From the NCBI GenBank assembly GCA_945861635.1, contig CAMAWH010000007.1:62001-126000 (forward strand): a stretch of 64,000 bases of DNA, given 5' to 3'. The notes under the pieces are model-generated. The model ran no database searches. It saw only the letters and a list, made by a program, of their open reading frames with translations, and was not told the origin of the DNA. Every line of letters begins with the position of its first letter. Position 1 is the first letter of the stretch. This DNA comes from Klebsiella pneumoniae (GTDB lineage Bacteria > Myxococcota_A > UBA796 > SXON01). Below, one piece after another: positions 9,967-18,455 of the stretch. Both the position numbers and the translations under genes were made by a program.

Positions 9967-11507
9967 ACGTTGCGGATCACCTCGCCGCGGCGGCGCTCCG
10001 GGCGCCGGAAGCGCTCGCGATTCACGTCGTCGCGACCGGCGAGGCCATCACGTTCGGCGAGTTGGACCGCCAAACCACCGCCGTCGCGCTCGGACTCACG
10101 AAAATCGGCATACAACCCGATGAGCGGATCCTCGTCATGGTGCGCCCGGGCATCGAGATCATCACCCTCACCTACGCGCTGTTCCGCATGGGTGCCCTGC
10201 CCGTGCTCATCGACCCGGGCATGGGTCGGGCTGCATTCCTGGCGTGCGTCGCGAGCATGAAGCCAACCGGGTTGATTGGGATTCCGCTCGCGCATGTCGC
10301 GCGATTCCTGTTCCCCTCGACGTTTCGGAGCGTGAAACACGCGATCACGGTCGGCACGCGCTGGTTCTGGGGCGGGCCGACATTCGCGCAATTGCGTTCG
10401 ACGCCCGGTGCGTTCACACGCGTCGAGATGGACTCGGAGTCACCGGCCGCGATCCTCTTCACTTCCGGGTCCACGGGGCCTGCCAAGGGTGTCCTTTACA
10501 CCCATGGGATCTTCGACGCGCAGGTCCACGCGCTGCGCGAAACCTACGGCTTTGAAGCAGGCGAGATCGATGTCGCGGCGTTTCCGCTCTTCTCACTTTT
10601 CGACAATGCGCTCGGCATGACGAGCATCATTCCCGACATCGACGCGTCGAAGCCCGCATCCGCGCGCCCGGAAAAAATCGCCGACGCCATCACTCGATTC
10701 CATGCCACGACGGCCTTCGGCTCGCCGGTCATCTGGCGAAAGGCCGCACCGTGGTTCTTGGCGAATAGCCTGGTGTTTCCCGAGCTTCGCCGCATCATGA
10801 TCGCGGGGGCGCCGATCTCACCCGGGCTCCTCGAAACGTTGCTGACGGCGCTGCCAAACGGAGACGTCGGCACTCCGTATGGGGCAACCGAGGCGTTGCC
10901 GGTGGCGTGCGTGTGGGGGCGGGAGATCCTTGCGGAAACGGCGGAACAAACACGGGCCGGCGCCGGCACCTGCGTGGGTCGCGTGGCGTTCGGCATCGAC
11001 CTGGTGATCATCGGCATCGACGACGGCCCGATTCCGGTCTTCGATCCCAGCTTGATCCTGCCGGACGGTGAAGTCGGCGAGATCTGCGTCCGAGGCCCGC
11101 AGGTCACCCGCGCCTATGTCGAGCGCGAGGACGCCAACGCAGCCGCCAAAATGGCAGACGGCACCACCACATGGCATCGCATGGGGGACCTTGGATATCG
11201 TGACCCCCAAGGTCGCATCTGGTTTTGCGGTCGCAAGTCCGAGCGCGTCGGCGGGCTCTACACCGACCAGGTGGAGGGAGTATTCAACGGGTGGCCGGGT
11301 GTGACGCGGTCCGCGCTCGTTGGCGTGGATGGCACGGCCATTCTGGTCGTTGAAGGCGCCAAGAACACGGCGCTCGCCACGCGGATCACGGACACGGGCC
11401 GGGTCGCACGGGTGCTGTTCCATCCTGCGTTTCCTGTGGACCCGCGCCACCAGAGCAAGATTCACCGGCATACGCTGGCCGCCTGGGCGAAGGAGCAGGC
11501 GCAATGA
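9963..11507 (+). CDS. oleC: OleC: beta-lactone synthetase (AMP-ligase fold)
   Basis: 514 residues, ANL superfamily. The start is the ATG in the ATGA overlap with oleB; longer in-frame extensions would run inside oleB. The P-loop-like adenylation motif is ILFTSGSTGPAKGV (about residue 165), the second core motif is GTPYGATEALP, and the C-terminal hinge region is GRKSERVGG. OleC uses ATP to close 2-alkyl-3-hydroxyacids to beta-lactones, the substrate of OleB. It overlaps oleD by ATGA. Confidence 0.92.
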   Translation: MNVADHLAAAALRAPEALAIHVVATGEAITFGELDRQTTAVALGLTKIGIQPDERILVMVRPGIEIITLTYALFRMGALPVLIDPGMGRAAFLACVASMKPTGLIGIPLAHVARFLFPSTFRSVKHAITVGTRWFWGGPTFAQLRSTPGAFTRVEMDSESPAAILFTSGSTGPAKGVLYTHGIFDAQVHALRETYGFEAGEIDVAAFPLFSLFDNALGMTSIIPDIDASKPASARPEKIADAITRFHATTAFGSPVIWRKAAPWFLANSLVFPELRRIMIAGAPISPGLLETLLTALPNGDVGTPYGATEALPVACVWGREILAETAEQTRAGAGTCVGRVAFGIDLVIIGIDDGPIPVFDPSLILPDGEVGEICVRGPQVTRAYVEREDANAAAKMADGTTTWHRMGDLGYRDPQGRIWFCGRKSERVGGLYTDQVEGVFNGWPGVTRSALVGVDGTAILVVEGAKNTALATRITDTGRVARVLFHPAFPVDPRHQSKIHRHTLAAWAKEQAQ

Positions 11508-12472
11508 ACGCGTTCGTAACGGGAGGTCACGGTTTCCTCGGGGGTGCCATCGTGCAGCAGCTCCGCGCCGCCGGCCACACCGCCACAGCGGCATCGCGAG
11601 CCAGCGGATTGGACATCGGCAACGCGGACGCGCTGAAGCGCGCGATGGAAGGGCACGATGTGGTGTTCCACGTGGCAGCAAAAACTGGGGTGTGGGGACC
11701 ACGCGCCGAGTTCGAGCGAACCAACCTCACCGGTACTGAAAATGTGGTGGCGGCCTGCCAAGCAACAGGTGTGAGCCGCCTCATTTTCACTGGCTCGCCC
11801 AGCGCAGTCTTCGATGGCAAGGATCACCGTAACGCTGGGAATGACCTGCCCTATCCCACGGTGTTCGAGAGCGACTACCCCCGGACCAAGGCACTCTCCG
11901 AAGCGATGGTTACGGCAGCGAACAACCCAAGCCTGGCCACGGTATCGGTGCGCCCGCACTTGATCTGGGGCCCCGGAGACCCGCACCTGCTGCCGCGACT
12001 GATCCTGCGGGCCCAACAGGGCCGCCTACGGATCGTCGGGGATGGAACGAATGAAGTCAGTATTACCTACATCGACAACGCCGCCGCGGCGCACGTGCAA
12101 GTGGCGCGGGCACTCGGCCCCTGGTCCGCTTGCGCTGGGAAGGCGTACTTCGTCAATGACGAGGTTCCCGTCGTTCTTTGGACATGGCTGAATCGTTTGT
12201 TGGGGGCCCTGGGCGTTGCCCCCGTCACCCGCAGGGTGTCCCTGTCGACGGCCCGAGCGCTTGGAGGAGCCGCCGAGCTGGTGTACCGAACGCTCGGGCT
12301 CGCGGGTGAGCCGCCGATGACCCGCTTCGTTGCCTCACAGCTCGCCACCTCCCATAGTTATGACCTCGGCCCTGCGAGACGCGACTTTGGCTACGTTCCC
12401 CCGGTCGATGCGGAAACCGCCTTTCAACGAACCATCGCCGCTTGGAAGGCGACGCCAGGAGAGCACAAATGA
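11504..12472 (+). CDS. oleD: OleD: NAD(P)H-dependent 2-alkyl-3-ketoacid reductase
   Basis: 322 residues, extended SDR family. The Rossmann glycine motif is TGGHGFLGGAIV at the N-terminus, and the catalytic Tyr and Lys sit in SDYPRTKALSE (YxxxK). OleD reduces the ketoacid from OleA to the hydroxyacid used by OleC. Pathway order is A, D, C, B. The gene overlaps both neighbours by ATGA, including the downstream carboxylase gene, so the ole cluster runs into a carboxylase without a break. Confidence 0.92.
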   Translation: MNAFVTGGHGFLGGAIVQQLRAAGHTATAASRASGLDIGNADALKRAMEGHDVVFHVAAKTGVWGPRAEFERTNLTGTENVVAACQATGVSRLIFTGSPSAVFDGKDHRNAGNDLPYPTVFESDYPRTKALSEAMVTAANNPSLATVSVRPHLIWGPGDPHLLPRLILRAQQGRLRIVGDGTNEVSITYIDNAAAAHVQVARALGPWSACAGKAYFVNDEVPVVLWTWLNRLLGALGVAPVTRRVSLSTARALGGAAELVYRTLGLAGEPPMTRFVASQLATSHSYDLGPARRDFGYVPPVDAETAFQRTIAAWKATPGEHK

Positions 12473-14085
12473 ATCCCCTCCCCTCGGCCATTGACCCCAA
12501 TAGCCCGGAGTTCGCCGAGAATCGTGCGGCGATGGCGGTCCACGTCACGCGCCTGCGGGAGGAACTGCGGATCGCCCGCAATGACCGGTCCGCCAAAGCA
12601 CTGGCGCGCCACACCGAGCAGGGGAAACTCCCCGCCACCCAACGATTGGAGCGCCTCCTCGACCCCGGGACTCCTTTTCTGGAGGTTGGCGCCCTGGCAG
12701 CGCGGGGAATGTATGAGGGCGGCGTCCACAAGGCCGGAACCATTGCCGGAATCGGCGTGATCAGTGGGCGAACCTGCATGGTGAGCGTGAATGATGCCAT
12801 GGTAAAGGGCGGCACCATCTACCCCATGGGAGTGAAAAAGGCGTTGCGCCTCCAGACCATGTCGATGGAGAACAACCTGCCCTTCGTCTCACTTATCGAC
12901 TCCGGCGGCGCGTACCTGCCACTCCAAAGTGAGGTTTTTCCGGACGTCGACGACGGCGGGCGCATCTTCTACAATCAAGCGCGGATGTCCAAACTTGGCA
13001 TCCCCCAGATCGCCGCCGTCATGGGACTCTGCACCGCCGGGGCCGCGTACATTCCGGCCATGAGTGATGAGGTCGTACACGTCACCGGCACCGGCGCCAT
13101 CTTCCTCGGCGGACCGCCACTTGTGAAGGCCGCAACCGGCGAGGAAGTAAGTGCCGAAGACCTCGGTGGCGCCGATGTGCATTGCCGCGTTTCCGGTGTG
13201 AGTGATCACTTTGCCACAGGCGACGAGGACGCAATTCGGAAGGTGCGGGACATTGTGGCCGCTCTGCCCTACCAAGCGCGCAACGACGTAGAGCGCAGAC
13301 CGGTGCGCCCCCCCCTGCACCCTGCGGACGAGTTGGATGGCATTGTCCCTCCCCGCCTGACCACGCCGTTTGACATCCGCGAGATCATTGCGCGAATCGT
13401 GGACGTCAGCGAATTTCTGGAGTTCAAGGCGCTCTATGGACCGACGCTCGTGTGCGGGACGGCGTGGATTCACGGCTACCCCGTCGGAATCCTCGGAAAC
13501 AACGGCGTCCTGTTCAGCGAGTGTGCACAGAAGGCAACCCAGTTCATTCAACTGTGTGAGAAGCGAGGCATTCCTCTCGTATTCCTGCAAAATATCGCTG
13601 GCTTCATCATCGGGGAAAAGTACGAGCGTGGCGGGATTACCAAGCATGGGCATCAGATGGTCAACGCCGTAGCCACGTGTACAGTCCCGCGCTTTACCGT
13701 CATCGTCGGCGGCTCGTTTGGAGCCGGCAACTACGCGATGTGTGGGCGTGCGTATGGCCCGCGCTTCCTCTGGATGTGGCCCAACGCGCAGATCGGGGTC
13801 ATGGGCGGCGCACAGGCAGCAGGCGTGCTCATCTCTGTCGCCAACGGGCAGCGGGAGCGCGCGGGAATTCCACCCCTGACGCCTGAGGAGGAAGAGTCCG
13901 TGCGTGGCCCCGTGATGGAGAATCAACTTCGCGAAGGCGATGCTTGGCACTCGACCGCGAACCTCTGGGACGACGGCCTCATCGAGCCGGCGCACACCCG
14001 GGACGTCCTCGGACTGTCGATCGCGGCGGCGCTGCACGCTCCCTTGCGCGACGGTCCACCAGGGTTTGGGACATTCCGGATGTGA
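12469..14085 (+). CDS. mccB: Methylcrotonyl-CoA carboxylase, carboxyltransferase (beta) subunit
   Basis: 538 residues. The start is the ATG in the ATGA overlap with oleD. Motifs are very close to MCC beta: LIDSGGAYLPLQSEVFPD, GRIFYNQARMS, IPQIAAVMGLCTAGAAYIPAMSDE, FLGGPPLVKAATGEE, and GGSFGAGNYAMCGRAYGPRFL. The enzyme moves a carboxyl group from biotin to methylcrotonyl-CoA in leucine breakdown. The matching biotin carboxylase and carrier genes lie 4.4 kb downstream, beyond an opposite-strand block. The stop at 14085 abuts the stop of the convergent neighbour with no spacer. A wider acyl-CoA substrate range is possible. Confidence 0.88.
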   Translation: MNPLPSAIDPNSPEFAENRAAMAVHVTRLREELRIARNDRSAKALARHTEQGKLPATQRLERLLDPGTPFLEVGALAARGMYEGGVHKAGTIAGIGVISGRTCMVSVNDAMVKGGTIYPMGVKKALRLQTMSMENNLPFVSLIDSGGAYLPLQSEVFPDVDDGGRIFYNQARMSKLGIPQIAAVMGLCTAGAAYIPAMSDEVVHVTGTGAIFLGGPPLVKAATGEEVSAEDLGGADVHCRVSGVSDHFATGDEDAIRKVRDIVAALPYQARNDVERRPVRPPLHPADELDGIVPPRLTTPFDIREIIARIVDVSEFLEFKALYGPTLVCGTAWIHGYPVGILGNNGVLFSECAQKATQFIQLCEKRGIPLVFLQNIAGFIIGEKYERGGITKHGHQMVNAVATCTVPRFTVIVGGSFGAGNYAMCGRAYGPRFLWMWPNAQIGVMGGAQAAGVLISVANGQRERAGIPPLTPEEEESVRGPVMENQLREGDAWHSTANLWDDGLIEPAHTRDVLGLSIAAALHAPLRDGPPGFGTFRM

Positions 14086-15066
14086 TCAGCGCCCGAAGGC
14101 CCGGACGACGGCGTTGCGCATGTCTGCGACATAGATGGTATCGGGTCCGAGGAGGATGTCGGAGGGAAACGAGAGGCTGGCATCGTGGGGATCGCCGCCA
14201 TCTCCACTGTAGGCCGCCTCCCCGCTGCCCGCGAGCACCGTGCGCTCCGCTGCGTCGATCCGCAGAACTTGATTGTGTCCCGAATCCGCGACGATCAGGG
14301 CGCCATCCTCGTCCATCGCGACGCCCCATGGGTACATCAGCCCCGCGGCGACAGTAGAGACGATCTCTGAGTTCGGCTCATACCTGCGGATCTCGTGGTC
14401 GAGCGTGGACGCGATGTAGAGCGCACCGTCGGCAAAGGTTAGTCCCTGCGGCCCGGATGTTTGGATGGGCAGCGTGCGAATCGTCCCGTCGTGGAGGACT
14501 GCACGCACGCAATTGTTCATCGTGTCTGCGATGTAGAGGGTGTCGTCGTCGCCCAGAGCTATCCCCCCAAGGTAGGCGCTCATTGTCGCGGACGTCGCGG
14601 GGCCACCATTCCCCGAGTTTCCCTCCTCTCCCGTGCCCGCAACCACCGTGACCAAACCGTCATCTCCCACACGCAACACCCGCGCCTCGTGAGAGGCGGA
14701 GAGGTACATCGCGCCGTCGGCGGCCCACACCACATCGATGGGGTTCTCCATGGGCGACGCCAGGATGGGCACCCCCGGGGTCGAGTAGTCGTGATCGCCG
14801 TTCCCTGCAATCGTGCGCAGCGAACCGTCCTCAGCCAGCGCGCGCACCCGCATGTTGTTGTAGTCCACGACGGCAAGTTCGGCGTCCGGCGTCCACCCAA
14901 GGGCGGATGGAAGGTACAACCAGCTGTCTGTCGCCGCCAGCGCATCGCCGTTGAAGCCGATGTCGCCGGTACCGATGACGGTGCAGATGACATCGAGGGC
15001 GGGCACACACGCGCCCGGCGCTGGAGGATCCGGCACCGGGCACGCGAGAAGCAAGAGCAGGAGCAT
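14086..15066 (-). CDS. NHL-repeat beta-propeller lipoprotein
   Basis: 326 residues. The leader is MLLLLLLAC: the Cys is residue 9, no positive charge is present, and no ATG or GTG start lies further upstream in frame. The rest is built of NHL-like blades (GWTPDAELAVVDYNNMRVR, IALGDDDTLYIADTMNNCVR, VAMDEDGALIVADSGHNQVLR) alternating with AGxGExGxSGDGG loops. It probably forms a six-bladed propeller on the outer face of a membrane, binding protein or glycan. It is the last gene of a reverse-strand run of four propeller lipoproteins, 16 bases after the previous gene. Function unknown. Confidence 0.82.
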   Translation of the reverse strand: MLLLLLLACPVPDPPAPGACVPALDVICTVIGTGDIGFNGDALAATDSWLYLPSALGWTPDAELAVVDYNNMRVRALAEDGSLRTIAGNGDHDYSTPGVPILASPMENPIDVVWAADGAMYLSASHEARVLRVGDDGLVTVVAGTGEEGNSGNGGPATSATMSAYLGGIALGDDDTLYIADTMNNCVRAVLHDGTIRTLPIQTSGPQGLTFADGALYIASTLDHEIRRYEPNSEIVSTVAAGLMYPWGVAMDEDGALIVADSGHNQVLRIDAAERTVLAGSGEAAYSGDGGDPHDASLSFPSDILLGPDTIYVADMRNAVVRAFGR

Positions 15067-15082
15067 CGTCGGGAACTCTGCC

Positions 15083-16219
15083 CTATTTGTAGACTACCCG
15101 GAACACCTGATTGAAGGTGTCACCGATGTAAACGTTGCCAGCTGCGTCCGCCGAAACCCCGTACGGCTTGTTCAGCGTCGCGTCGGCCGCAAGGCCGCCG
15201 TTGCCATCGAAGCCGGGAACGCCGCAGATTCCCGCGAACGTGTCGATATTGCCGGACGTGTCGATCACCCGGATGCAGCTGTTCTCCGTGTCGGCCACGT
15301 AGACTTCACCTTCCGGCCCGACGGCCACGTCCGCGGGCGAGAAGATACGAGCCTCCAACGCCGAACCACCGTCACCACTGTACCCGGCCGTGCCATCTCC
15401 CGCGAGCGTGGTGATGATCCCCGACGTCATGTCAATGACGCGGATGCGCTGGTTGCCGGTGTCGGCCACGTACATCTTTTCTCCCGCGATGGCGATGCGG
15501 TTCGCCGGCGCGGCCGCCTGCCCCTTGATGCCGGCCAGCTGCGCGAGCGACGCAAGACCACCATCCCCCGAGAAGCCGGAAACACCTGTACCCGCGTAGG
15601 AGTTGATGATGCCCAGGCCGTCCACACTGCGGATGCGCCAATTGGCCATGTCCGAGATGTAGAGCGTTCCATCCGACCCGAATGCGACCGAAGACGGCAG
15701 GTCCAACTTCGCGAGTTTGGCATCGCCGCCATCCCCCGCATACGAGCGCGAGCCGTCACCAGCCACGAAGGTGAGCGCGCCCGTGGACAGGTCGATCCGC
15801 TCGACGCGACTGTTGTGCCACGCGGCAAGGTACAGGACTCCGTCCGCCGAGAAAGCGATATTGCTCGGGTGGTTGAACGCAGCGTCGAGCGCCGGACCTT
15901 CCGGACCATCCCCAAGGAAGCCGATACCGGCGACCGTGTCCACCGTTCCGTCGGGATCGACTCGCCGAATACGATGGTTGTTCCAGTCTTCCAGATACGC
16001 GCCACCGTCCGGCCCGAAGGTCAGATCCTGCGGCAGGTAAAGGTGGGATTCCAGCGCGGAAATGTCGTTCTTGCCAAGCGCAGGAATACCCGTCCCGGCG
16101 AAGGTGCAGATGTGGCCGGAGACGGCGTCACATTCCTCAACCGTAAATGCAGAATCATCCGATGGTTCACCGGTTTCTGCGATGGGCGTTTCACAAGCGA
16201 GGAGGAGGAAGGCGATCAT
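15083..16219 (-). CDS. NHL-repeat beta-propeller lipoprotein
   Basis: 378 residues. The leader MIAFLLLAC has its Cys at residue 9; the start is fixed by the ATGA overlap with the upstream gene. A short acidic, Thr-rich linker (ETGEPSDDSA) leads to a propeller of NHL blades such as GPDGGAYLEDWNNHRIRRVD, GSDGTLYISDMANWRIRSVD and GPEGEVYVADTENSCIRVID, ending in YIGDTFNQVFRVVYK. It is paralogous to both neighbours. Likely a surface-exposed binding protein; no catalytic residue is recognisable. Confidence 0.82.
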   Translation of the reverse strand: MIAFLLLACETPIAETGEPSDDSAFTVEECDAVSGHICTFAGTGIPALGKNDISALESHLYLPQDLTFGPDGGAYLEDWNNHRIRRVDPDGTVDTVAGIGFLGDGPEGPALDAAFNHPSNIAFSADGVLYLAAWHNSRVERIDLSTGALTFVAGDGSRSYAGDGGDAKLAKLDLPSSVAFGSDGTLYISDMANWRIRSVDGLGIINSYAGTGVSGFSGDGGLASLAQLAGIKGQAAAPANRIAIAGEKMYVADTGNQRIRVIDMTSGIITTLAGDGTAGYSGDGGSALEARIFSPADVAVGPEGEVYVADTENSCIRVIDTSGNIDTFAGICGVPGFDGNGGLAADATLNKPYGVSADAAGNVYIGDTFNQVFRVVYK

Positions 16220-17385
16220 GGGTACACCACCCGGATGACGTGGTTGTAGGTATCGGCAATGTAGACCGCGCCGTCTTCACCGACGTCGAGGCCATAGGGG
16301 TGGTTGAGGCCGGCGTCGAGGGCCGGGCCGCCATCGCCCAGGTAGTCGAGCGTGCCGTTTCCGGCGATCGTGCTGATGATCCCGCTGGCGAGATCGACCA
16401 TTCGCACTCGGCTATTGTCCGTGTCGGCAATATACATCTTGCCGCCGAGCACCTCGATGTCCGTGACGTAGTTGATCTGGGCCGCACCGGCCGCGCCCCC
16501 GTCTCCGGAGAATCCGGCCGTGCCGTTCCCGACGACGGTGGAGATCGAACCCGCCGCAAGATCGATAGCGCGAATGCGGTGATTCTCCGTATCGGACACA
16601 TAGAGGATGCCATCCGCCAGCGCGAGTGAGCCGCCCGGCCGCGGATTGGTGCCGCTCGGGAAGGCAAAGTTCACGTCCGTCAGCGCACCGCCGTCACCAG
16701 CGTAGCCCTTCGTCCCATTGCCAGCGACCGTGCTGATGGTGAAGTCCGGCGCAAGCGCCCGCACGCGCTGGTTGCGCATGTCGAGGATGTAGATCGTGCC
16801 GTCATCGGCAATCTCTACTGCTTTGGGCTGGTTCATCAGCATGCCGACCGCCGTGTCGCCGTTGTCACCGACAAAACCCGGCGTGGCTCCGCAATGGACC
16901 ATCACCAAGCCGGTGGCTGGGTCCCACGTGCGAACTTTGTGAGTGTGCCAGGACGCGGAGAGCAAGGTGCCATCCGGGAAATACACAGCATCCGTCGGGT
17001 GGTTCAGGTTGATGCTGGTGCCCGGAGCGCCCGGCGGCGTCTTGTCCGAACCGTCCGGAGGACCATCGCCCACGAAATCGGTGCCCATGATCGTAATCAC
17101 GGTGTCATCGGGCTTGACCATGCGAATCTTGTGATTGTTCCAGTCCTGAATGATCGGGTTCCCAAGCGGGGAGACCTCGATATCCGTGGGGAAGTAGAAC
17201 CACGCATCCCGACGGTCACCGCCCTCTCCGTAGTATCCGGCATCTCCCGTGCCGGCGTACGTGCAGATGTTTCCGGAAGCGTCGTCACAGGCCGCGGGTG
17301 TCGCTCCGGAGTCATCCGGACTGCCCGTTTCTCCCGGAGTAGGTCCGCCATCGCAGGCGGTCAGAAGAAGAACGATGAGACTCAC
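16216..17385 (-). CDS. NHL-repeat beta-propeller lipoprotein
   Basis: 389 residues. The GTG start at 17385 is chosen because it forms a GTGA overlap with the stop of the upstream gene and gives the leader VSLIVLLLTAC (Cys at residue 11). The longer frame would begin inside that gene with a charged, non-signal sequence. An acidic PGETGSPDDSG linker follows, then blades such as SPLGNPIIQDWNNHKIRMVK, DDGTIYILDMRNQRVRALA and GGKMYIADTDNSRVRMVD, ending in YIADTYNHVIRVVYP. It closely resembles the next gene in the run, so tandem duplication is likely. Confidence 0.82.
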   Translation of the reverse strand: MSLIVLLLTACDGGPTPGETGSPDDSGATPAACDDASGNICTYAGTGDAGYYGEGGDRRDAWFYFPTDIEVSPLGNPIIQDWNNHKIRMVKPDDTVITIMGTDFVGDGPPDGSDKTPPGAPGTSINLNHPTDAVYFPDGTLLSASWHTHKVRTWDPATGLVMVHCGATPGFVGDNGDTAVGMLMNQPKAVEIADDGTIYILDMRNQRVRALAPDFTISTVAGNGTKGYAGDGGALTDVNFAFPSGTNPRPGGSLALADGILYVSDTENHRIRAIDLAAGSISTVVGNGTAGFSGDGGAAGAAQINYVTDIEVLGGKMYIADTDNSRVRMVDLASGIISTIAGNGTLDYLGDGGPALDAGLNHPYGLDVGEDGAVYIADTYNHVIRVVYP

Positions 17386-18392
17386 AAGCCCTCCAGTTTG
17401 GGAACGGTGCGGCTGCCCGCGTAAATCAAAACACCTTGTATCAACGGGAGCGAAGATACGTGACCGCCCACGGCCCACACCCCTCCCTCGGGGTCCGTGT
17501 AGACGGAGTGGAGATCCTGCAGCGTCGCGCGTTCGCGCTCGTCTTTTTCCCAGCCCTGGGTTCCACGGAAATAGACCTCCCCCTGTTGACCGGCCGCAAT
17601 GGGCGTGTTCGCGCCATCATCCCAGACGCCGCTGATGGCGTACGAAAACGCCGGCGATTCCTCCACCCACGCGCCGTCCACCCACGCGAGTATCGTGCCG
17701 GCAATGTTCCCGCCGACGGCATAACGCCCGTTGATCGTAAACAGATTTGCGATCGATCCGGTCGGCACCGAGGACCACTCGATGCCGTCAAAATGTACTG
17801 TAGTTCCTGCTGAACCGACGGCCCACACGTCCGTCGGTGAGGAACCCCAGATCTTGAACAGGGCGATCTGGGCGGCGACATCGGCGGGCAGCGCAACTTC
17901 CGACCAAACGGCACCGTCAAAGTGAAACATTTTTGCTGTATCACCCGCAGCGTCGGGGTTCCCCCCAACGGCCCAGACGTCATTGGCGGCGCCAGGCCAG
18001 ATACCGTAGAGCGTCGTCGTGACGTCCACAAGATCGGCGATCACCGTGCCCGTTGCAAGGTCGTAGCGGAAGATCCGCCCGCCCCAACCGCAGACGTACA
18101 GGGTGTCGTCGAGACCCCACACCCACCACAGATCTCCCGAATCCGGCGCCGTCACGCCCGTCCAGCCCCCGCCGTCGTAGTGAACCCAAATGGGGCCCGC
18201 GCCCGCGTCCGAACCCACCAACCACACGTCATCGGTGCCCGTACCCCACACGCTGAGCGGGGCCGCGGACATTCCCTGACCGACGGCAACCCACTGGACG
18301 GACCCAACGCCGGAGTCCGCCGTGTCGCCACCCGTGTCAGCGGTGGCGGGCGGCCCACCCGGACACGCGAGCAGCGTCGTAAGGAGCAACAT
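17382..18392 (-). CDS. Lipoprotein with W-rich propeller-like repeats
   Basis: 336 residues. The leader is MLLLTTLLAC (Cys at residue 10), followed by a low-complexity TADTGGDTADSG linker. The body has repeats of the type SVWGTGTDDVWLVGSDAG, GIWPGAANDVWAVGGNPD and KIWGSSPTDVWAVGSAG. Such repeats are common in myxobacterial secreted proteins and are probably propeller blades, though not classical NHL. It is the first gene of the reverse-strand lipoprotein operon, 63 bases from the divergent biotin carboxylase gene. Confidence 0.78.
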   Translation of the reverse strand: MLLLTTLLACPGGPPATADTGGDTADSGVGSVQWVAVGQGMSAAPLSVWGTGTDDVWLVGSDAGAGPIWVHYDGGGWTGVTAPDSGDLWWVWGLDDTLYVCGWGGRIFRYDLATGTVIADLVDVTTTLYGIWPGAANDVWAVGGNPDAAGDTAKMFHFDGAVWSEVALPADVAAQIALFKIWGSSPTDVWAVGSAGTTVHFDGIEWSSVPTGSIANLFTINGRYAVGGNIAGTILAWVDGAWVEESPAFSYAISGVWDDGANTPIAAGQQGEVYFRGTQGWEKDERERATLQDLHSVYTDPEGGVWAVGGHVSSLPLIQGVLIYAGSRTVPKLEGL

Positions 18393-18455
18393 GCGGGGCG
18401 CATCATTCCCGCTGGCAGCGCGCTCGTCAACAACGGATGCCAGTTAGGCTGAAAT

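Noticed and set aside
14951-16249. Forward open frame across two NHL lipoprotein genes
   Set aside because: It spans the gene boundary and has no domain; the reverse strand has NHL blades and lipoprotein leaders.
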